From NCBI RefSeq assembly GCF_000422505.1, contig NZ_AULX01000035.1, positions 1 to 63,361 on the forward strand: a DNA stretch of 63,361 bases, written 5' to 3'. This document shows positions 55,869 to 63,361 of the stretch, piece after piece (position 1 is the stretch's first letter; each line of letters opens with the position of its first letter). The position numbers and the translations under genes were made by a program. Origin of the DNA: Paenibacillus pinihumi DSM 23905 = JCM 16419. Lineage in GTDB: Bacteria > Bacillota > Bacilli > Paenibacillales > Paenibacillaceae. The notes below the pieces were generated by a model. That model saw only the letters and a list, made by a program, of their open reading frames with translations, was not told the origin of the DNA and ran no database searches.

Positions 55869-56651
55869 ATGAAACTTTATTGGAAATATATCTTGATTTT
55901 ATTTAGATCCCAGATGCAATACCGGGCATCATTCTGGCTGCTGACCCTCGGACAATGCCTGACTCCGCTGTCCGTTTTTGCAGGATTGTATTTTCTGTTT
56001 GAGCGGTTCGGACAAATTAGCGGCTGGAGCTTCGCCGAAGTTGCACTCTGCTTTGCGGTCATCCACATGGCCTTTGCAATTAGCGAATGCTTCGGGCGTG
56101 GATTCGACCTGTTTTCCAGCCTGGTTGTAAGCGGTGACTTTGACCGTGTGCTAGTCCGTCCGCGCGGCACTATTCTTCAAGTGCTGGGCTCCAAGTTTGA
56201 ATTCACCCGTGCCGGTCGGCTCCTCCAGAGCCTGCTCGTGCTGGTATTCGCTATCAGCAGGCTAAGCGTAGAATGGACGCTGTTAAAAGGTCTTACGCTA
56301 TTTCTGACGATTGGCTGCGGCGTATTTATTTTTACCGGCATTTTCATGCTGGTCGCCACATTATGCTTCTGGACAATTCAGGGACTTGAGGTCGCGAATA
56401 TATTGACTGACGGGGGAAGGGAAATGGCGCAGTACCCGCTATCTATTTATCACAAATGGGTTGCACGTTTTTTCACCTTCGTCATTCCGTTCGGATGCAT
56501 CAACTACCTGCCTCTGATGTACATTCTGGATAAGACAGAAGGCAACGGCATCCTCTATATGCTTGCTCCGGTTGCCGGGATCGTCTTTATCCTTCCCTGC
56601 CTGCTCGTCTGGAACATCGGCGTGCGGCACTACCGGTCGACAGGGTCCTAA
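55869..56651 (+). CDS. ABC-2 type transporter permease, second
   Basis: 260 residues, six membrane helices, ABC-2 type (COG3694-like by appearance; WxxQG and FVIPFGCINYLP near the end). ATG 55869 is chosen because AAGGAGGG lies before it, seven bases after the previous stop. It is the last gene of the three-gene operon. Confidence 0.9.
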   Translation: MKLYWKYILILFRSQMQYRASFWLLTLGQCLTPLSVFAGLYFLFERFGQISGWSFAEVALCFAVIHMAFAISECFGRGFDLFSSLVVSGDFDRVLVRPRGTILQVLGSKFEFTRAGRLLQSLLVLVFAISRLSVEWTLLKGLTLFLTIGCGVFIFTGIFMLVATLCFWTIQGLEVANILTDGGREMAQYPLSIYHKWVARFFTFVIPFGCINYLPLMYILDKTEGNGILYMLAPVAGIVFILPCLLVWNIGVRHYRSTGS

Positions 56652-56723
56652 TGCAATTCCGGAAGGCATGGTGAGCTGTTTTGGTCAAATAGCTGCATAT
56701 CGTTTGGCATAGCCATGTTAAAA

Positions 56724-56751
56724 AACGTCCGGCAGCAGTGTGCCGGACGTT
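56724..56751. terminator. Bidirectional terminator
   Basis: Perfect 11-base arms AACGTCCGGCA/TGCCGGACGTT with a six-base loop between convergent genes. The minus strand has a strong T-run; the plus strand is followed by GGATTTT. Confidence 0.85.
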
Positions 56752-56798
56752 GGATTTTGTAATGTGAATTGATTGACCAGGAGTATGAGCGACGGCTA

Positions 56799-57788
56799 TC
56801 AGCATTCAATAGTTTTTGCACGACAGTGCTCTATCATTTTCATTAAAAATTCCTTTTCCTGCTCAAACCATCGGCTAACTTTCAATTGCAAGAGTTGCAA
56901 CTGGCCAGGCTGTTCACTAAAAATGATCTTTAAGTACAGATTTTTCAGAATGAGCAGCTCCTGCTTCAAATGGCGAAATCCCTCGCTGTACGAAGCGTTT
57001 TTGTCCAGATATCCCTTCTTCTCCAACTGCTGTATTGCAAGCTGCATAACCTCTTTATGGTCGCAAATAATCGGGAACGCCACCCAATCAAACCTTTCCC
57101 CACTCCCAAGCCGGGCTAACTCCAGTTTCAGACGGGCAGCAACAGCGTCCAGGCCGAAGGAGAGATGGCGGTTAAAGTTATGGAATCCGAGCATCGTATT
57201 TTGTGAGTTTACATAGTCGTCAATAAACGTTATAACACGCTCATAATCCAGGATATAGTCTTCTTTGTGCGCATATTTAAATAGACGGTTCCCCTTAAAC
57301 CAATAATCATGGCCGTAATAGCTCGTCCAACTGCTGCGAAATTCCTCAAAGGATATCTTCAAGAATTCAAATCGGTTACCATTAAAAAATTCACCAATAT
57401 GGAAGGTCTCGCTCTCCTCGCAATAACCATAAATAAATACGGGATGCGGACGAGGCCAACTGGCATTTACTGCTTTAATTCGGGAGGTGTCCAGCAAAAC
57501 AAAAAGGTAGTAGTCCTGATCGATAGCGTGAATGACGAATTGTACAGGGTCCTGGAATACATGATCAACAAGTTCATGATCCATGATCTGGTAATGTAAA
57601 ACCGGGCAATTTAAAGGTGGTTCCAGGGCAAAAAAATCAATGCCGCCAACATCGACAACCGAAAGCTGCAAATAGTTGCCCAGCAGCCAGTTGATGCCTT
57701 GCTCCTCTTTCATAACGACAGAGAGGATAGAAGCGTGCGTCATATACGAGGTAATTGGGGGGTAAACAACTTCCAGCACCTTTTTCAC
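56799..57788 (-). CDS. Protein of unknown function, C39/BtrH-N-like
   Basis: About 329 residues, soluble, no signal peptide. The segment HPVFIYGYCEESETFHIGEFF (about 114-134) resembles the His-containing core of C39/BtrH N-terminal papain-like folds, but the usual catalytic Cys near the N-terminus is not seen, so it may be non-enzymatic. The C-terminal third is helical. Related-looking proteins occur near natural-product genes, but the role here is unknown. GTG 57788 is seven bases from GAGG; TTG 57794 is too close to the site. A TATAAT box lies near 57890 on the minus strand. Confidence 0.75.
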   Translation of the reverse strand: MKKVLEVVYPPITSYMTHASILSVVMKEEQGINWLLGNYLQLSVVDVGGIDFFALEPPLNCPVLHYQIMDHELVDHVFQDPVQFVIHAIDQDYYLFVLLDTSRIKAVNASWPRPHPVFIYGYCEESETFHIGEFFNGNRFEFLKISFEEFRSSWTSYYGHDYWFKGNRLFKYAHKEDYILDYERVITFIDDYVNSQNTMLGFHNFNRHLSFGLDAVAARLKLELARLGSGERFDWVAFPIICDHKEVMQLAIQQLEKKGYLDKNASYSEGFRHLKQELLILKNLYLKIIFSEQPGQLQLLQLKVSRWFEQEKEFLMKMIEHCRAKTIEC

Positions 57789-57844
57789 AGGCAATCCTCA
57801 TTTCAACATCGCCCTTGCAGGAAATGGGTTTTCCTACTATATTA

Positions 57845-57860
57845 CCTATTGTTTAATAGG
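57845..57860. promoter_or_regulatory. Short dyad upstream of the unknown-function gene
   Basis: CCTATT-gttt-AATAGG is a perfect 6+6 dyad about 57 bases before the start and just downstream of a TATAAT box on the minus strand, a position suited to a repressor. It is short and could be chance. Confidence 0.3.
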
Positions 57861-58030
57861 AAGACTATGAGAGAAATTTAAATTATACAGGCGAAAATTA
57901 GCCGATATCAGGAATTGCTGCAACAACCCAATCGTAAATGTCTGTGCCGTCTTTTGACAAACAAAAGCCTCGTTTCACGTAAAAATATAAGGCAGTTATA
58001 AAGAGATAAATTATAAATGCTTATATTAAA

Positions 58031-58053
58031 AAAAGCTCCTCACGGGAGCTTTT
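58031..58053 (-). terminator. Rho-independent terminator of the sulfur operon
   Basis: Stem AAAAGCTCC/GGAGCTTTT with a short loop and a T-run on the minus strand, 20 bases after the FMN reductase stop. Confidence 0.85.
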
Positions 58054-58073
58054 CTGTTTGGGATAGATAATGG

Positions 58074-58649
58074 CTAGATTGCGCTTGCTTGCTGATCCTG
58101 AGACTTGCTTGTAATCAGGCGCACGATTTCTTCAAATTCGGCAACGGATACATCAAGACGGGTACGAAGCTCATCGTTCAGGACAGCAGCGCCCTGCTCA
58201 TCGCGGGTAACCTGGGAATCAACAGCGAACACACCTGTCAGTAAATGCCTTGCCCCGAGAGAGGATAAAACAGGCTTCAGTGCATAATCAATGCTCAGAA
58301 AATGGGCGATGGTGCCCCCTATAAACAAAGGCAGCACAGGCTTTCCAGTCAGCCCCTTTTGCGGGAGAAGATCGAGCAGCGCTTTCAGCAACCCGGTGTA
58401 AGATGCTTTATAGACCGGGCTTGCTACAATAACAGCATCTGCAGTGGAAATTTCCTGTACAGCCTGCTGAATAGCAGGACTGTCAAACCGGGCAAACAGC
58501 AGGTCCTCTGCAGGCAGGTCTGTAGCATGAACGGAAGTAACCTCAAAGCCCTTTTGCTCAAGAGCCTGAATTGCATAATCCACAATGCCGAATAATCTGG
58601 AGTTTCTGGAAGGACTTCCGGTAATGACAACAACCTTGGCCATCAGCAT
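58074..58649 (-). CDS. ssuE: NADPH-dependent FMN reductase (SsuE-like)
   Basis: 191 residues of the flavodoxin-like SsuE family, which supplies reduced FMN to alkanesulfonate monooxygenases. GSPSRNSR (FMN phosphate loop), ASPVYKASYTGLLKALLD and the helical C-terminus are typical. Its place downstream of sulfate-uptake genes supports a sulfur role. No monooxygenase (SsuD) gene lies in the window. ATG 58649 is five bases from AAGGAG; ATG 58643 is also possible. Confidence 0.88.
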   Translation of the reverse strand: MLMAKVVVITGSPSRNSRLFGIVDYAIQALEQKGFEVTSVHATDLPAEDLLFARFDSPAIQQAVQEISTADAVIVASPVYKASYTGLLKALLDLLPQKGLTGKPVLPLFIGGTIAHFLSIDYALKPVLSSLGARHLLTGVFAVDSQVTRDEQGAAVLNDELRTRLDVSVAEFEEIVRLITSKSQDQQASAI

Positions 58650-58698
58650 TCACTCTCCTTGTATATGATAATTGTAATTGATATGCAGTACCTAATGT

Positions 58699-58902
58699 CT
58701 ATTTTACCGATTTAATCGGATTATCGCCATTGCGCCGATTCTCCGCAGAAGCAGGAGGATCAAACCGCTTGCGCTCTGTACGGTCGATTTGTACAATTCT
58801 TCCGTCATGGACGGTGATCAGTACCGAGCCGTACTCCAGTCCATTTAATTGATCGGATATTCTGTCGTTCCAAAATTGATCAATGTGCAAAGGCTTTGGC
58901 AT
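58699..58902 (-). CDS. yezD: YezD family small protein (DUF2292)
   Basis: 67 residues with the family core LEYGSVLITVHDGRIVQIDR and a charged tail ending in RTERKRF. Such small proteins are found in sulfur-metabolism operons of Firmicutes; the molecular function is not known to me. ATG 58902 follows GAGGAGAG. Confidence 0.85.
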   Translation of the reverse strand: MPKPLHIDQFWNDRISDQLNGLEYGSVLITVHDGRIVQIDRTERKRFDPPASAENRRNGDNPIKSVK

Positions 58903-59008
58903 GATAATCTCTCCTCTTATTCTTCAAATTTAATCAATGCGGTGAATAAGCGGCGGAATCCTCAAGATGCAAACCGGATGATGCCGTTTCCCACGCAAAT
59001 TTTACCCT

Positions 59009-59833
59009 CTAGATCACCCATCCGTTCCAATCTCTCTTCTTTCTCTCCAGTTCCAGCAGCCAATTGACTGTGCTGTTCAGCAATACCGTTAAGCTGGATT
59101 GTGATGAAAAGGTATGGTCGCCTTGCAAAATAACCTCTTTGTCGCATTGCCCGTCATAACGGGTCCAAAACAACTTCTGATATAAAAACGTATAATCGAC
59201 CGGAATCACATCATCGGAAGTCCCATGAACGAGCAGCACATCACCGTTGAAATCCTTCAAATCACGCAGCGGCTGATATTTGGTCAACGATTCAAAGAAT
59301 ACGGGACGCAGATTATAGCCGAGATAGTCTGCACTTCCTTGAGTCATCGCTTTGTCATGGACATCCCGGCCCGTAATTTTCACAATGTCCGTATATGGAT
59401 GCGCAACCGGTGCCCACAGCACCAGTGTCTTCACCCGCTTGTCGCTGGCCGCTGTCAGCAGGGCCGATGCCCCGCCCAGGCTATGACCGAGCAGAATTAC
59501 CCGCTCCGGGTCTACGCAGTCCATATCCAGTGCATAATCGAGAATATAGCGGGTCTGTTCAATGAATGATTCGAGCCCTGTCTCCCCGTATTCTCCATCA
59601 CTCTCACCGCAGCCGGCATAGTCAAAACGCAACACCATGTACCCGTTTTTGCTGAACTCGCGAGCTGATTTGACGAAAAGCCGATCCGTACCGATTCGGC
59701 TGCCTACGAAGCCATGGCATATAATGATAATGGGATAACGCTCCCTGGAATTAAAATTCTCATTCGTCTCCGGATAGTGCAGCGTTGCTGCCAAATTCCA
59801 TTGTCCACTCTTAATTGTAATTGTTCTCTCCAT
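59009..59833 (-). CDS. Alpha/beta hydrolase (esterase-like)
   Basis: 274 residues with the complete triad: Ser118 in GHSLGG, Asp207 or 208 in HGTSDDVIP and His240 in GDHTFSS, plus oxyanion-hole HGF at 40-42. It resembles cytoplasmic serine esterases/acylaminoacyl-peptidase-like hydrolases. It sits between cysW and yezD in the sulfur gene set, so a sulfur ester or thioester substrate is conceivable, but that is only context. Confidence 0.88.
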   Translation of the reverse strand: MERTITIKSGQWNLAATLHYPETNENFNSRERYPIIIICHGFVGSRIGTDRLFVKSAREFSKNGYMVLRFDYAGCGESDGEYGETGLESFIEQTRYILDYALDMDCVDPERVILLGHSLGGASALLTAASDKRVKTLVLWAPVAHPYTDIVKITGRDVHDKAMTQGSADYLGYNLRPVFFESLTKYQPLRDLKDFNGDVLLVHGTSDDVIPVDYTFLYQKLFWTRYDGQCDKEVILQGDHTFSSQSSLTVLLNSTVNWLLELERKKRDWNGWVI

Positions 59834-59981
59834 GCAGCAACGCCGCCTCCTGTTTGAAGTATTGTGATCATTTTTGCTGAGCGAATCCTGGATTTATCTG
59901 GCCATTCGACCTTCCGATCGCTTGCAGCTGATTCAACAATGCTTTGATATTATCTATATTAACACTTTTCCTACCGAATTA

Positions 59982-60851
59982 CTATGATTTTATTTTTTCC
60001 GCTTTCCACTCAATAATGGACTTGGCCACCAGCGTAAGAACTGCCAGCAACAGCAGTAAAGATGCTACTGCGAATGAAGCTGAAAACTGATATTCATTAT
60101 ACAAAATTTCCACATGGAGCGGAAGTGTGTTCGTCTGTCCTCTAATATGACCAGAGACGACCGATACAGCACCGAACTCGCCCATGGCGCGGGCATTACA
60201 TAGAATAATGCCATATAACAAGCCCCATTTGATATTCGGCAGTGTAACTCTCCAAAAGATTTGCCAGCCTCTGGCTCCAAGGCTTGCCGCTGCCTCCTCT
60301 TCCTGGGTCCCCTGTGCCTGCATTAGCGGGATGATCTCCCTCGCTACGAACGGGAAGGTCACAAAAATCGTTGCCAGCACAATGCCCGGAAGCGCAAAGA
60401 TAATCTGAATGCCCCGTTCATCCAGCCAAGGTCCAAAGAAGCCCTGGGCGCCAAACAGCAGCACGAAGATCAGACCGGCAATAACCGGAGAGATCGCAAA
60501 CGGCAAATCAATCAGGGTAATCAGAATGTTTTTGCCGCGAAACCGGAACTTGGTTATCGCCCAGGCTGCCGCAACGCCAAACAGCGTGTTCAGCGGTACC
60601 GCAATTACAGCCGTAAGTAACGTCAGCTTTAGGGCGGATAGGGCATATGGCTCGGTAACCGAAGCCACATACACGTCGACGCCCTTCTTGAATGCTTCCA
60701 TAAAGATAGTAACCAGCGGCAATACGACTACCAAAGCCAAAAACAATAACGCAATCGTGATCAGTATGATTCGCACCAGTCCGGATTCATTAATATGCTG
60801 GGGACGCTGCGCTGCTGTGTGATCCAGATGGGCGGTAACTGCTCCTGCCAT
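59982..60851 (-). CDS. cysW: Sulfate/thiosulfate ABC permease CysW
   Basis: About 289 residues, six helices, with the CysW-type loop [22 protein letters not shown] and [26 protein letters not shown] 60851 after AGGGGGCGAG is preferred to the in-frame start 45 bases upstream that would overlap cysT. It forms the membrane channel with CysT. Confidence 0.94.
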   Translation of the reverse strand: MAGAVTAHLDHTAAQRPQHINESGLVRIILITIALLFLALVVVLPLVTIFMEAFKKGVDVYVASVTEPYALSALKLTLLTAVIAVPLNTLFGVAAAWAITKFRFRGKNILITLIDLPFAISPVIAGLIFVLLFGAQGFFGPWLDERGIQIIFALPGIVLATIFVTFPFVAREIIPLMQAQGTQEEEAAASLGARGWQIFWRVTLPNIKWGLLYGIILCNARAMGEFGAVSVVSGHIRGQTNTLPLHVEILYNEYQFSASFAVASLLLLLAVLTLVAKSIIEWKAEKIKS

Positions 60852-60862
60852 TGTCTCGCCCC

Positions 60863-61708
60863 CTATCCTGCAATCGTGCGGCGGCCGGACCACCACTGCA
60901 GCATATTAATAATCAACAGCATAATAAACGCTATGACCAGCATGACGAGAGCAATTGCCGTTGCTCCCATATAGTCATATTGTTCAAGTTTGGTCATGAT
61001 CAATAGCGGTGCAATCTCTGTCTTGAGCGGCATATTGCCGGAGATGAAGACGACCGATCCGAATTCGCCAAGCCCTCTGGCAAACGCCATGGCAAAACCC
61101 GTCAGCAGCGGCGGAATCAGATCCGGCAGAATCACCCTGGTGAATGTCCGCAACCGGTAGGCACCGAGCATGACAGCCGCTTCTTCCGTATCCTTCTCCA
61201 AATCCTGAAGCACAGGCTGGACAGTCCGCACCACAAAAGGCAGCCCGATAAAGACCAGCGCGATGGTAATGCCAAGCGGTGTGAAAGCAATTTTGATGCC
61301 AAGCGGCTGCAGGAGACTCCCCACCCATCCGTTCGGCGCGTAGATTGCCGTCAGCGCAATGCCTGCTACTGCTGTCGGCAAGGCAAATGGCAGATCGATC
61401 AGGCTGTCAACGAGCTTTTTCCCCGGAAACCGGTACCTGACAAGTACCCAGGCGACCAGAAGCCCGAACACGACATTAATAAGAGCCGCTGCAAAAGCAG
61501 TCAGGAAGCTTACCCTGTAGGAGGCGAGCACCCGTGGATTGGTGATCGTCTCCCAAAATTGCGGCAGTGTCATGCCTGAAGTCTTAATAAATACAGCGGA
61601 TAACGGAATAATGACGATAAGGCATAAGTAAAAGATCGTAAAACCCATTGAAATTCCGAAGCCCGGCAGCACACTTTTGGCTTTGGCTTTTGGTTTGGAA
61701 CCTTTCAT
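60863..61708 (-). CDS. cysT: Sulfate/thiosulfate ABC permease CysT
   Basis: 281 residues, six helices, CysT-type EAA loop [21 protein letters not shown] and [20 protein letters not shown]. It starts 33 bases after the binding-protein stop. The partner ATPase CysA is not encoded next to it or elsewhere in the window. Confidence 0.94.
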   Translation of the reverse strand: MKGSKPKAKAKSVLPGFGISMGFTIFYLCLIVIIPLSAVFIKTSGMTLPQFWETITNPRVLASYRVSFLTAFAAALINVVFGLLVAWVLVRYRFPGKKLVDSLIDLPFALPTAVAGIALTAIYAPNGWVGSLLQPLGIKIAFTPLGITIALVFIGLPFVVRTVQPVLQDLEKDTEEAAVMLGAYRLRTFTRVILPDLIPPLLTGFAMAFARGLGEFGSVVFISGNMPLKTEIAPLLIMTKLEQYDYMGATAIALVMLVIAFIMLLIINMLQWWSGRRTIAG

Positions 61709-61741
61709 GTGAAGTCAGTCCCCCTATTACCGGCCGCCACG

Positions 61742-62848
61742 CTAGGAGCCCGGAGTATAAATTTGGTCAAATGTGCCGCCATCATTAAAGTGCTTCTCCT
61801 GCGCAGCCTTCCAGCCCTGGAAGTCCTTATCGATTTGAAGCAGTTCTACTTCCTTGAACTGATCCTTATATTTCTCCGCTACAGCAGGCAGGATCGGACG
61901 ATAAAAGTTTTTACCTGCAATGTCCTGGCCTTCCTCACTGTACAAGTATTGCAGATAGGCTTCGGCAACTTCTCTGGTTCCCCGCTCATCCACAATTTTA
62001 TCAACGACAGCTACCGGAGGCTCGGCAAGAATGCTGATCGACGGCGTTACAATTTCAAATTCATCATCTCCAAATTCCTTGAGCGACAAAAGCGCTTCAT
62101 TTTCCCAGGCAAGCAGGACATCCCCGAGTTTCCGTTCGACGAAGGTAGTCGTTGCGCCGCGGGCACCGGAATCCAAAACCGGAACATGTTTGAACAGCTC
62201 CTTGACAAATTCCTTGGCTTTCTCTTCGTCATTGCTGTTCTGCTTCAGTGCGTATCCCCAAGCAGCCAAATAGTTCCAGCGGGCTCCTCCGGAGGTCTTC
62301 GGATTTGGTGTAATCACCTCTACGCCATCTTTGATCAGATCATTCCAGTCCTTAATGCCCTTCGGATTGCCCTTGCGGACAAGGAATACGATGGTTGATG
62401 TATAAGGCGAACTGTTATGTTCAAATTGCTTTTGCCATTGATCATCGAGCAGTCCCGGCCCAACCAGGGCGTCGATATCGTAGCCAAGCGCCAATGTGAC
62501 GACATCGGCCTTCAGTCCGTCAATGACTGAACGTCCCTGTTTGCCTGAGCCGCCATGTGACTGTTCAATGGTGACGTCCTGTCCGGTCTCTGCCTTCCAG
62601 TGCGCAGCAAAAGCCTTGTTATATTGGTCATAGAGTTCACGTGTAGGGTCATAAGAGACGTTAAGCAATTTGACGGGCTTTTTGGCCTCTTTCTCTGGAG
62701 TTGCCTTCTCTTGCTGTGAGGTGCCTTCGGATGTGCCGGTGGTGCCTCCTCCACTGTTGCCTGAACCCGATCCACAGCCGGTAAGAGCCAGTGTAAATGC
62801 CAGAGCAACTGTGAGAATGCGGGAAGAAAACATAAGCTTTTGTTTCAT
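61742..62848 (-). CDS. sbp: Sulfate-binding lipoprotein
   Basis: 368 residues: lipobox LTGC (Cys25), a Gly/Ser/Thr linker and the sulfate-binding family hallmarks QSHGGSGKQ and [38 protein letters not shown]. It binds sulfate or thiosulfate outside the membrane for CysTW. It is the first gene of the sulfur operon, starting after GGAGGGGG and 100 bases downstream of a strong promoter. Confidence 0.95.
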   Translation of the reverse strand: MKQKLMFSSRILTVALAFTLALTGCGSGSGNSGGGTTGTSEGTSQQEKATPEKEAKKPVKLLNVSYDPTRELYDQYNKAFAAHWKAETGQDVTIEQSHGGSGKQGRSVIDGLKADVVTLALGYDIDALVGPGLLDDQWQKQFEHNSSPYTSTIVFLVRKGNPKGIKDWNDLIKDGVEVITPNPKTSGGARWNYLAAWGYALKQNSNDEEKAKEFVKELFKHVPVLDSGARGATTTFVERKLGDVLLAWENEALLSLKEFGDDEFEIVTPSISILAEPPVAVVDKIVDERGTREVAEAYLQYLYSEEGQDIAGKNFYRPILPAVAEKYKDQFKEVELLQIDKDFQGWKAAQEKHFNDGGTFDQIYTPGS

Positions 62849-62925
62849 TTAAAAATCCCCCTCCATTTTTGAACCAAGAACAGGATCGTCCGCGATTTAC
62901 TCCAGTTGCTCTGGTCGTAAACTTA

Positions 62926-62950
62926 AATAATCCCTACCTGTTTAGTTGGT
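62926..62950 (-). promoter_or_regulatory. Candidate operator of the sulfur operon
   Basis: ACCAACTAAACAGGT followed by AGGGATTATT lies at the predicted transcription start, where a repressor would block RNA polymerase. It has an ACC-N9-GGT half-dyad and loosely recalls CymR-type sites of Firmicutes; the match is not strong enough to name the regulator. Confidence 0.3.
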
Positions 62951-62959
62951 TATGGATGG

Positions 62960-62988
62960 ATAATATCAGGAGACGGGTTAAGTGTCAA
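62960..62988 (-). promoter_or_regulatory. SigA-type promoter of the sulfur operon
   Basis: Perfect TTGACA (62988-62983), 17-base spacer and TATTAT (62965-62960) on the minus strand, about 110 bases before the sulfate-binding protein start. The IS left end lies about 20-30 bases upstream of the -35. Confidence 0.8.
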
Positions 62989-63013
62989 TACATTTTTAAG
63001 ATTTATGTTATTC

Positions 63014-63056
63014 TTCTGTGATAATGTCATCCCATAACTGTTCTGAGATAATGTCA
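63014..63056 (+). repeat. Tandem repeats at the IS end
   Basis: TTCTGTGATAATGTCA (63014-63029) and TTCTGAGATAATGTCA (63041-63056) differ at one of 16 bases and are 27 bases apart. They are probably transposase-binding sites in the terminal region. Confidence 0.75.
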
Positions 63057-63079
63057 CTATGGGACAGGAGACAATTACG

Positions 63080-63361
63080 TTGACAAAAGCCGAACTGAAG
63101 AAGGTACACGTAGTGGAGAAGATTCTTGAGGGACATATGACGAATGCGGAAGGAGCGGCAGCCTTGGGGATGACGCAGCGCCAGGTCATCCGGTTGAAGA
63201 AAAACTACCAGACAGGAGGCGCACAAAAACTTGCCCATGGAAACCGGGGTCGGAAACCGAGCCATGCGCTGGCGGATGAAATCAAGGAACGGGTGGTGAC
63301 CTTGTACAAGGAGAAATACCATGGAAGCAACAACTGTCATTTTGCAGAGCTTTTGGCCGAG
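63080..63361 (+). CDS. IS1202/ISNCY-type transposase (partial, runs off right edge)
   Basis: The first 94 codons of a transposase, open to the edge. It has a helix-turn-helix with GAAALGMTQRQVIRLKKNY, then HGNRGRKPSHAL and the start of the next domain (VVTLYKEKYHGSNNCHFAELL). TTG 63080 is chosen because CAGGAG lies nine bases before it; an in-frame ATG at 63059 overlaps the second end-repeat and lacks a site. The catalytic DDE domain would lie beyond the window. Confidence 0.85.
   Translation, partial: MTKAELKKVHVVEKILEGHMTNAEGAAALGMTQRQVIRLKKNYQTGGAQKLAHGNRGRKPSHALADEIKERVVTLYKEKYHGSNNCHFAELLAE

Larger units (their letters stand above)
63006..63361 (+). mobile_element. Insertion sequence, IS1202/ISNCY type, left part
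   Basis: The left end of an IS whose transposase runs off the window. The boundary near 63006 (TGTTATTC...) is a guess from the repeat pattern; no target duplication can be checked without the right end. Confidence 0.7.

Noticed and set aside
62849..63000. S-box or T-box riboswitch in the leader of the sulfur operon
   Set aside because: The leader is only about 105 bases and shows no multi-stem structure or conserved S-box bulges.
1..63361. CRISPR arrays, tRNA or rRNA genes
   Set aside because: No regularly spaced repeats and no cloverleaf or rRNA-like stretch were seen on reading through; coding density leaves little room for them.

Overview
The window looks like the chromosome of a Paenibacillus-type Firmicute. 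The evidence is strong AGGAGG-type ribosome binding sites, frequent TTG/GTG starts, several carbohydrate ABC importers with LplB/YtcP-type permeases, YesM/YesN-type two-component pairs, a DUF5696-type protein, and an IS1202/ISNCY-type transposase. Species assignment is not possible from the sequence alone.

Region 1 (1-17.95 kb, all on the minus strand, cut by the left edge) is a hybrid polyketide/nonribosomal-peptide gene cluster. It is read from a promoter near 17.95 kb leftwards: type II thioesterase, two half-ABC exporters, a fused ketosynthase plus chain-length-factor-like protein, a free acyl carrier protein, a SyrP-like Fe(II)/2-oxoglutarate hydroxylase, a two-module NRPS (C-A-T-C-A-T plus half a condensation-like domain), a free malonyl-type acyltransferase, and a modular PKS that begins with a ketosynthase and runs off the window. 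The first adenylation domain reads as asparagine-type and sits beside the hydroxylase, which suggests a beta-hydroxy-asparagine residue joined to an acyl chain built by the KS-CLF/ACP pair.

Region 2 (18.1-31.7 kb, minus strand) is one tightly overlapping nine-gene carbohydrate-uptake operon: one MalK/MsmX-type ATPase, a very large membrane-anchored binding protein, two separate permease pairs, an NHL-propeller/Yip1 membrane protein, a DUF5696 TIM-barrel-like protein, and a conventional lipoprotein binding protein.

Region 3 (31.7-40.4 kb) holds an LplB/YtcP-type importer with a GH4 alpha-galactosidase-type enzyme and a binding lipoprotein (minus strand), interrupted by a 121-base nested palindrome. 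A YesN/YesM pair is transcribed divergently. Region 4 (40.4-49.5 kb, minus strand) is a second YesN/YesM pair followed by another importer and a secreted CBM plus GH71/99-like protein with its own terminator-separated promoter and a cre site. Four permease pairs and four binding proteins in regions 2-4 share the single ATPase in region 2.

Region 5 (49.7-57.8 kb) carries an MFS exporter preceded by two tandem dyads, a cNMP-domain/SLC13 fusion, a three-gene ABC-2 transporter, and a protein resembling the C39/BtrH-N fold. Region 6 (58.0-62.99 kb, minus strand) is a sulfur-assimilation set: sulfate-binding protein, CysT, CysW, an alpha/beta hydrolase, YezD and an SsuE-like FMN reductase, with no CysA. 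Its promoter lies beside the left end of an IS element that continues past the right edge.
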